Positions 14,529-19,942 of a stretch of 23,929 bases of DNA are shown here, piece after piece (the stretch's first letter is position 1; each line of letters opens with the position of its first letter). The DNA lies in IMG/VR virus record IMGVR_UViG_3300031851_000184, positions 1-23,929 of that record; one strand, 5' to 3'. The stretch is from a virus. Position numbers and translations under genes: made by a program. Under the pieces are notes generated by a model, which made no database searches, was not told where the DNA came from, and worked only from the letters and a program-made list of their open reading frames with translations.

Positions 14529-15272
14529 CTAAACTTTTAATAAATTTCTACTTATTTTGAATGCAGTAGAGGATGCTGAAGCAGGAGTTACTCTTAGTCT
14601 AACATTTCCTGAATTTGTGTCAACCGACAAACTAAAAAGTGAATTGTTTGTATAGATATCCCCAAATTGAGAGAAGAAAGCATTAGTAGAATTGTGTATT
14701 ACCATAACTTCTGTTGCATGGTAGTTAGTTCCTTGTGATGCTTGTATATGATACTTTGCACTTCTATAACTTAATAGTGGAAATGTATCTAAATTAACTT
14801 CCGTAGTTGCAGTTGTTGTTAAATTTTGGTCTGCGTCCATTCTCAAATTACTTAAAGAGAGTGGGCCTACTGCAGTTAACTGACCTGTTGCTTCTATATC
14901 ACCAGCTTTAAAGTCTGCATATGCATAACCTGTTCCACTAATGTTTACTGTATTTCCTGGCTCGACTTCTAATCCATCAAAAAGTTTCCAAGTTGAATCA
15001 CTTGCATCTCTGAAAAGACCTGTATATTCACTTGACCCGTCTGATAATCCATCATCATAGTTTCCATATACACCTATATCTAATAAATCACTTGTAGTGT
15101 TTCCACTTGCAAGTTCAAACATAGAATCAGTAACTGAAACTGTTGTTGAGTCGATTGTTAAACTACTTCCTTGAACCGTAAAGTTACCAGTGACTGTTAA
15201 GTCACCATCTACGGTACTGTTGTCTAAGGATTGAAACCCTAAATCTGTAAAGAACTTAGTTTTAGTTGCCAT
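14529..15272 (-). CDS. Fibre/decoration protein with shared C-terminal module (247 residues)
   Basis: This is a structural beta-type protein. Residues about 20-105 contain the module DGDLTVTGNFTVQG, DSTTVSVTDSMFELAS, then a YTGLFRDASDSTWKLFDG strand. This is the same unit seen in the 910- and 543-residue proteins. Residues about 150-247 form a C-terminal module (TTATTEVNLDTF, YRSAKYHIQAS, HATEVMVIHN, SGNVRLRVTP) shared with the next two upstream genes. No Shine-Dalgarno is seen; a late promoter box ends 5 nt before the ATG, predicting a leaderless mRNA. A strong terminator separates it from the upstream gene, so it starts its own transcript. Confidence 0.8.
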   Translation of the reverse strand: MATKTKFFTDLGFQSLDNSTVDGDLTVTGNFTVQGSSLTIDSTTVSVTDSMFELASGNTTSDLLDIGVYGNYDDGLSDGSSEYTGLFRDASDSTWKLFDGLEVEPGNTVNISGTGYAYADFKAGDIEATGQLTAVGPLSLSNLRMDADQNLTTTATTEVNLDTFPLLSYRSAKYHIQASQGTNYHATEVMVIHNSTNAFFSQFGDIYTNNSLFSLSVDTNSGNVRLRVTPASASSTAFKISRNLLKV

Positions 15273-15277
15273 AATAC

Positions 15278-15285
15278 TATTTATA
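15278..15285 (-). promoter_or_regulatory. T4-type late promoter (TATAAATA) abutting a start codon
   Basis: The minus strand reads TATAAATAGTATT followed directly by the ATG at 15272. With the box at -13 to -6, +1 is the A of the ATG. It lies right after the terminator hairpin, making a compact terminator-promoter-start junction. Confidence 0.82.
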
Positions 15286-15286
15286 C

Positions 15287-15316
15287 AAAAAGAAAGGGGG
15301 ACTTAATGTCCCCCTT
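15287..15316 (-). terminator. Strong intrinsic terminator after the 136-residue gene
   Basis: A 9-bp GC-rich stem (AAGGGGGAC / GTCCCCCTT, 15294-15302 and 15308-15316) with a 5-nt loop is followed on the minus strand by TTCTTTTTG. Flanking poly-T on the plus side means it could also stop antisense transcription. It ends the transcript of the 274- and 136-residue genes. Confidence 0.85.
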
Positions 15317-15338
15317 AAAGATTTTTTTAAAATCCGTT

Positions 15339-15749
15339 CTAAGCGTCTACTGTAGTCCTATCGAACTTAATAACTGTAGATGATGTACTTTCGGGTGTAA
15401 CTAATAATCTTAGGTTATCCCCTGAAATATCAGCATCAAATGAAGCCAGGTTACTAGATTTTAAAGTACCATATTGAGTTAACGTAACTGCAGAACCATC
15501 ATGAACCACAACAACTTCAGTAGAGTGGAAATCACTTCCACTAGACATTGCAACTATGTATCTTGCAGCCCTATACGTTGCGTGAGCAAATGTATCGAGT
15601 GCAACTTCTGTAGTTGCAGTTGTTGTTGTATCATTGGACACTCTGTCAGCAGATTGAATTTTCTTTGTAGTAGTGATTTCATCATTTGCTACATCAAATT
15701 GGATTCCACGAATTAACTCAGCAATTTTAAATGCATTTGTTTTTGCCAT
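15339..15749 (-). CDS. Small decoration protein consisting mainly of the shared C-terminal module
   Basis: This protein has 136 residues. Residues 1-40 are a short helical or linker N-terminus (AFKIAELIRGIQFDVANDEI), and about 41-136 are the module shared with its two neighbours: TTATTEVALDTF, YRAARYIVAMSS, HSTEVVVVHDG, NLRLLVTPES. It is therefore close to a minimal version of that module. AGGAG precedes the ATG, and the gene lies 9 nt after the 274-residue gene. It is probably a virion surface or fibre-tip component; the binding target is unknown. Confidence 0.78.
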   Translation of the reverse strand: MAKTNAFKIAELIRGIQFDVANDEITTTKKIQSADRVSNDTTTTATTEVALDTFAHATYRAARYIVAMSSGSDFHSTEVVVVHDGSAVTLTQYGTLKSSNLASFDADISGDNLRLLVTPESTSSTVIKFDRTTVDA

Positions 15750-15758
15750 GTTTTACTC

Positions 15759-16583
15759 CTATTGTAATCTGATTTGGAATGTCTTTAATGTTGTATTTGT
15801 ATTAGAAGGTGTTACTAACAATCTCATATTTCCACTATCTATATCCGAAGATAAAGCAAATAATGAAGAACTTGAGAATGCATCACCATACTGTACAAAG
15901 TATGCATTAGTGCCATCGTTAATTAATAATACTTCAGCCGCATGTGTACCAGCAGTAGCGTGAGATGCCATTATGACATATTTCACAGCTTTATTGCCGA
16001 CAGCATTAGAACTCAATACTTGGTCTGCTGTAGTAGCAGTTAGTGCAGAAGTTGTAAAGAACCCCTGAACTAAATTTGATATTGAAGTCTGAGCGACTAT
16101 CTCTAGTACATCTCCTGAAACTGCAGTTGCCTGTAGTGTTATTGTAGAAGTGTTTGTTCTTGCATAGTCGTCTCCGACAACAAGTTTAACACCATTTAGG
16201 TATACCTGTTCTAATCCAAGTGTGTACGATAAGGATGCTCCATTATCGTCACTACCTGAAAAAGCAGTAGTATTACCTGTAACACTATAAGTAAATGTAG
16301 TAACACCAGTTGAAGGTGCATCAGTGAAACCTATGGTTCCACTTCCGTCTGTGGATAATAATTGTCCACTTGTACCATCACTAGTTGGAAATGTAACTGC
16401 ATCATTTATGGTTAGTGTAGAAGGGTTTGACCCGACTTCTACTACAGCAGCAGACCCATCATTCTTTTCAGTGTAAAACCTACCGTGGTAAGTATTTACA
16501 GCAAGCTCCCCTAGTGATAAATCACTAGTCGCAGGAACTTGATTTTGAGTAGAACTTCTTTTAAATTGGATTACTGTTGCCAT
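15759..16583 (-). CDS. Fibre protein with Mtd-like N-terminus and shared C-terminal module
   Basis: This protein has 274 residues. The N-terminus (MATVIQFKRS, then SDLSLGELAVN) follows the pattern of the N-terminal virion-attachment domain found in phage tropism determinants and collar fibres. Residues about 120-165 (EQVYLNGVKLVVGDDY, then SGDVLEIVA) form a small beta module common in marine phage fibres. Residues 181-274 form the C-terminal module shared with the next two genes (VKYVIMASHA, HAAEVLLINDG, NMRLLVTPSN). AGGAG 6 nt before the ATG supports the start. It is likely a short fibre or tip protein. Confidence 0.8.
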   Translation of the reverse strand: MATVIQFKRSSTQNQVPATSDLSLGELAVNTYHGRFYTEKNDGSAAVVEVGSNPSTLTINDAVTFPTSDGTSGQLLSTDGSGTIGFTDAPSTGVTTFTYSVTGNTTAFSGSDDNGASLSYTLGLEQVYLNGVKLVVGDDYARTNTSTITLQATAVSGDVLEIVAQTSISNLVQGFFTTSALTATTADQVLSSNAVGNKAVKYVIMASHATAGTHAAEVLLINDGTNAYFVQYGDAFSSSSLFALSSDIDSGNMRLLVTPSNTNTTLKTFQIRLQ

Positions 16584-16620
16584 TTTACTCTCCTATTGAA
16601 TTGGTTAATCGGACTATTAA

Positions 16621-18252
16621 TTAAAATGTTCCACCGTCAATAGCAGTAACTGCTACAGCACCTGAAGTAACTGTAAAGTTATCTGAAGCAAAACTTGCAA
16701 TACCTTTTACTGAAGTAGTAGCATCTTTAATAGATACAGCACCTGAAGATACGTCAAATATTGCAGAAGCAAAACTTGCGATACCTTTATTAGATGTTGT
16801 AGCGTCTTCTGCAGACAATGTGATTGCACCGTCAGCATTAGTTACGTCAAGACCTTCACCTGCAGTTAAAGTTGCAAGTTCCATATCTCCGTTAGTACCG
16901 TTTCCAATCATCAACTGACCAGCAGTTGGAGCAGAACCGTCTATAGATGTTATTGAACCACTTAAAGCAAGACCAGCACCTGATAAGTTACCAGCAGTTG
17001 ATAGACTTCCTACTGTTAATGCACCAAATTCTGCATCACCAACACTTCCACTGAAGACTGAAGATGTATCTGTCGCATCTTGGATAAATTTGAATTTACC
17101 ATCAGAGTCGTCCATACCAAAGAAACCAACTTTTGCAGCTGAACCATTGTGCCAGTTGAATTTGATACCTCTGTCTAAGTTATCGTCTGAAGTTCCTTCA
17201 CCGATTTCAAATACAGGGTCATCAATTTCTACTGTTGTAGAGTTAACTGTTGTTGTTGTTCCGTTTACTGTCAAGTTTCCTGAAACTGTTAAGTTTCCTG
17301 TTGCAGCTATGTTTGTAGATGTGATGTCATCAGATGTAAGTGTTCCATCAACGTCTAAGTTGTTGAAAGTTACGTTATCTGTTGTACCTACTGCCTGACC
17401 AATAGCGAAAGTTGCCGCTTGTCCTGAAACAGAAGTTGTTACACCAGTTCCACCAGTAAATGTGATTGACTGTGAGTCTAAGTCGACTGCACCAGTTCCT
17501 GAATCACCAGCAAGGTCTAAGTCCTGTGCTGTTACTTGTGAATCTACATATGCTTTTACAGATTGCTGAGAAGGAACTTTAACTGCAGAGTCTGAAGCCA
17601 TATTGTCTTCGTCTACTAAGAAGTCGATTTTTCCTACTGTTACATTACTGTCTGCAATCATTGCTGTTTCTACAGCGTCGTTTGCGATTGTTACAGCACC
17701 ACTAGATGCCATAGTAACGTCACCACTCATTGATACGTTGTCAAAAGAATTACTTCCGTCATGAACAAGTAGTTGTCCACCTGTTGGAGAAGAGATATCT
17801 GAATCCGTTGCACCTGCTAGTGTTGATGTTGTTGATAAGAATGATAAGTTTCCACTACCGTCTGTACCAATTACTTGGTTAGCAGAACCGTCTGCAGTTG
17901 GAAGTACGAATGTTGTTGAAGCACCTAATGTATCAGCAGCTTTCAATGCAACGAAGTTTGTTCCGTTGTCTGAATCTTCTAATAATTGTACACTTGCACC
18001 AGCAGTTGAACCATTACCAACCTTAAGGTTAGCTGGAGTTGCTTTTGCACCGTCCAAGATGTCCGTGTAGTATTTACCACCGACTTCGTGAATAGCTGCA
18101 GCTCCTAATGAGTCTACTGATTCTATGTATAACTTAGCACTTGCACCGTCATTCGACCTATCCTGAACGTACGCCAATTCACCTTCTGATAAATCAGATA
18201 CTGCAGGAGCAGCGGAACCCGTACTTCTTTTAATTTGAATTACTGTTGCCAT
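16621..18252 (-). CDS. Modular tail-fibre-like protein with Mtd-like N-terminus, ending IDGGTF
   Basis: This protein has 543 residues. It opens MATVIQIKRSTGSAAPAVSD, the same attachment-type start as the 274-residue gene. The middle contains DEDNMASDSAVKVPSQQS followed by KAYVDSQV, as in the 910-residue fibre, then NLTVNGTTTTVNSTTVEIDD and FNWHNGSAAKVGFFGMDDSD, a version of the module also found in the 247- and 910-residue proteins. The C-terminal part has repeated TTSNKGIASFASA-type units and ends VTAIDGGTF. It has its own promoter with an unusually long leader (about 128 nt). AGGA lies 9 nt before the ATG. It is a probable fibre protein. Confidence 0.83.
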   Translation of the reverse strand: MATVIQIKRSTGSAAPAVSDLSEGELAYVQDRSNDGASAKLYIESVDSLGAAAIHEVGGKYYTDILDGAKATPANLKVGNGSTAGASVQLLEDSDNGTNFVALKAADTLGASTTFVLPTADGSANQVIGTDGSGNLSFLSTTSTLAGATDSDISSPTGGQLLVHDGSNSFDNVSMSGDVTMASSGAVTIANDAVETAMIADSNVTVGKIDFLVDEDNMASDSAVKVPSQQSVKAYVDSQVTAQDLDLAGDSGTGAVDLDSQSITFTGGTGVTTSVSGQAATFAIGQAVGTTDNVTFNNLDVDGTLTSDDITSTNIAATGNLTVSGNLTVNGTTTTVNSTTVEIDDPVFEIGEGTSDDNLDRGIKFNWHNGSAAKVGFFGMDDSDGKFKFIQDATDTSSVFSGSVGDAEFGALTVGSLSTAGNLSGAGLALSGSITSIDGSAPTAGQLMIGNGTNGDMELATLTAGEGLDVTNADGAITLSAEDATTSNKGIASFASAIFDVSSGAVSIKDATTSVKGIASFASDNFTVTSGAVAVTAIDGGTF

Positions 18253-18397
18253 TTTTTATTTTCCTATAAAAAAGTTATGTTATTTTAAATGACCCGTCAC
18301 TATCTGGGCCGTGATTTCATAATATATTTCTGTCCACTCACAATGTGGGTCGTTGTCTCAATGTCGACAACCTTGATTTGTATTAGTATTTAGACAA
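18253..18397 (-). promoter_or_regulatory. Long, possibly structured leader with late promoter
   Basis: This 145-nt gap, the longest in the window, holds a CTAAATA late box at 18387-18393 (+1 near 18381). Between the box and the ATG at 18252 I see three short inverted repeats: GTTGTC / GACAAC (18352-18371), CCAC / GTGG (18334-18348) and TCAC / GTGA (18297-18314). None is followed by a T-run, so they are more like leader structure than a terminator. No known riboswitch or tRNA is recognised. Confidence 0.5.
18387..18394 (-). promoter_or_regulatory. T4-type late promoter (TCTAAATA) with long leader
   Basis: The minus strand reads TCTAAATAC five nt after the stop codon of the 81-residue gene. 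Predicted +1 is about 18381, leaving about 128 nt before the 543-residue fibre ATG. It lacks the AAATAGTA extension of most other boxes here. Confidence 0.65.
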
Positions 18398-18643
18398 TTA
18401 AAATGTTCCACCATCTATAGAAGTGGTAGTTGTCCATTTATCAGAAGAGGCATCATATGAAAGAAGTCCGTCATCTGTTTCTGTTGCATTTACATCTGCA
18501 AGTTCGTTTAAATTTTTAGTTGATATATCTGTAGTAGTAGATGCATTTCCTATCGCAACCTGTTTTGCACGAAGGTTGCCTTGTCCTTGTATTCGTCCAC
18601 CGATAGTTGCAACTCTACTTAATGTTCCTTTTATGTTGCTCAT
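18398..18643 (-). CDS. Small structural protein ending IDGGTF
   Basis: This protein has 81 residues. It begins MSNIKGTLSRVATIGGRIQG and continues NLNELADVNATETDDGLLSY and DASSDKWTTTTSIDGGTF. The LADVN ... DGLLSYDASSDKW pattern is the usual display/linker motif of phage fibre proteins. The ending is shared with the 543- and 76-residue proteins. ATGA overlap with the preceding gene plus AGGAG 7 nt upstream supports the start. It is probably a minor virion or fibre-adaptor protein. Confidence 0.75.
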   Translation of the reverse strand: MSNIKGTLSRVATIGGRIQGQGNLRAKQVAIGNASTTTDISTKNLNELADVNATETDDGLLSYDASSDKWTTTTSIDGGTF

Positions 18644-18972
18644 CTTGTCACTCCTGGCGTCACAATTGCCTGACCTTCAACAACTCTAGTTTTGTTTCCT
18701 CCACCACTGGTGACTGTCATATCATAGACATATCTACCAGCTTCTAATGCTGTTGTTTGTGTGTCTGTTAATGCCATGGTAACTTGCCCACTTGATTCTT
18801 GTACGGTGCATGTGAATGTTCCACTTGCAGTTGAAGAAGAATATGTTTTTCTTATTTGTGCAGCTGCAGAGTATCCTGACATGTTTAATACATCACCTGA
18901 AGAGTCTGTAACATCTACAGTGATTGAAAAGTCAGCACCTTGGTCGATAAATATGTTTGCAAGTATAGCCAT
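18640..18972 (-). CDS. Ig-like small virion protein, BppU-N-like
   Basis: This 110-residue beta-sandwich type protein has IFIDQGADFSITVDVTDSSG at 7-26, LNMSGYSAAAQIRKTY at about 29-44, then a hydrophobic/Thr strand series, ALEAGRYVYDMTV at about 80-92 and VVEGQAIVTPGVTR at the end. This order of motifs resembles the N-terminal domain of baseplate upper proteins (BppU) and small virion proteins of marine phages. No Shine-Dalgarno lies at the right distance; a TATAAATA box ends 6 nt before the ATG, so the mRNA would have 0-1 nt of leader. Confidence 0.77.
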   Translation of the reverse strand: MAILANIFIDQGADFSITVDVTDSSGDVLNMSGYSAAAQIRKTYSSSTASGTFTCTVQESSGQVTMALTDTQTTALEAGRYVYDMTVTSGGGNKTRVVEGQAIVTPGVTR

Positions 18973-18978
18973 ATATAC

Positions 18979-18986
18979 TATTTATA
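18979..18986 (-). promoter_or_regulatory. T4-type late promoter (TATAAATA) next to a start codon
   Basis: The minus strand reads TATAAATAGTATAT and then the ATG at 18972. With standard geometry +1 is 18973, one base before the ATG. It lies just before the stop of repeat gene C and separates that gene from the decoration genes. Confidence 0.82.
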
Positions 18987-18991
18987 CCTTT

Positions 18992-19942
18992 TTAAGTCTT
19001 GTTAAACTGGCCAGTAGGAACTGACTGGTGAATTTTCTCTACAGTTCCACTATCATTGACATATATCTCATCAACCTTTTCAACACTTCCATTATTGTTT
19101 CTGAATACACCTTTAACTTTTGCAATCGGGCCAACTGTTCTAGTTGTTGTATATGGTTGTTGGAACGTATACGATTGTTGGTATGAGTATGGCGCCTGAT
19201 AAGGTTGTCTTGTAGTACTAGGTTGTCTAGCATTAGCAATATATGGAATCGTATATGTAAACGGATGACGGTAAATAGAAGGTTGTCTATTTTGATATAT
19301 TACTGGTGTCCTTGCAGGAGTTGGAGTCGTATATGTCGCTGGATGTTGATATGTAAACGGTGTTCTACCTTGTGTAGCATATGTACTAGGTGACCTATTC
19401 TGATAAGTGAATGGACTTTGTGCATTTGCTTCATATGTAGCAGGTTGTTGTGCATTCGCAGTATATGGATAGGGTTGTTGATGGTCATAGTTTACTATAG
19501 ATTGTCCATTCGCAATATACGGATAAGGTCTTTGTGCAGATGCAATAGGTCTTGTTGCTGGAGTTTGTCCAGCAAATGGATATGATACCGTTCCTTGATT
19601 TATAAATGGGTAGGGAGTTTGTGCATTCGCAGTATATGGGTAAGGCCTTTGTGCAGTTGCAATAGGTCTTGTTGCTGGAGTTTGCATATTAGCAGGATAT
19701 GGAACCTGAGCAATAGCAGGGCCTCTAGCAGAGTATTGTGCATTTGCAATAAAAGGTACTTGATATTGTGCATTATTTTGTGCATTTGCAATAATGGGTA
19801 CTTGATATTGTGCATTATTTTGTACATTTACCTGTCTTATTGCAGGAGCCTGATGAGAGTAAAATCTTGTTGCAGTATACTGAACATTGACTGGAGTTCT
19901 TGCAGGAGTTATGTAAGGTTGTTGTGTTTGTCCTATTGCCAT
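18992..19942 (-). CDS. Repeat protein C: Tyr/Pro/Gln repeats with C-terminal DEIYV module
   Basis: This protein has 316 residues. Residues 1-265 are repeats related to A, B and D but more varied: NVQNNAQYQVPIIANAQNN, QRPYPYTANAQTPYPFINQG, SPFTYQNRSPSTYATQGRTP, YSYQQSYTFQQPY. Residues about 270-316 form a short non-repetitive end (AKVKGVFRNNNGSVEKVDEI, YVNDSGTVEKI). The DEIYV motif at 291-295 matches the N-termini of B (DQIYV) and D (DEIYV). The ATG overlaps the stop of D (TAATG) with GGAG 8 nt upstream. It is likely a fibre or adhesin partner of D, as A is of B. Confidence 0.83.
   Translation of the reverse strand: MAIGQTQQPYITPARTPVNVQYTATRFYSHQAPAIRQVNVQNNAQYQVPIIANAQNNAQYQVPFIANAQYSARGPAIAQVPYPANMQTPATRPIATAQRPYPYTANAQTPYPFINQGTVSYPFAGQTPATRPIASAQRPYPYIANGQSIVNYDHQQPYPYTANAQQPATYEANAQSPFTYQNRSPSTYATQGRTPFTYQHPATYTTPTPARTPVIYQNRQPSIYRHPFTYTIPYIANARQPSTTRQPYQAPYSYQQSYTFQQPYTTTRTVGPIAKVKGVFRNNNGSVEKVDEIYVNDSGTVEKIHQSVPTGQFNKT
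19130..19930 (-). repeat. Degenerate coding repeats in gene C
   Basis: Short units coding for P-[YF]-x-[YA] strings recur with less regular spacing than in A and B. Examples are two copies of a GQTPATRPIA[ST]AQRPYPY-type unit and the twice-repeated NAQYQVP[IF]IANAQ. Confidence 0.75.

Noticed and set aside
18253-18397. tRNA or known riboswitch in the longest intergenic gap
   Set aside because: No cloverleaf, acceptor-stem pairing or TPsiC-like sequence was found, and no recognised riboswitch core.
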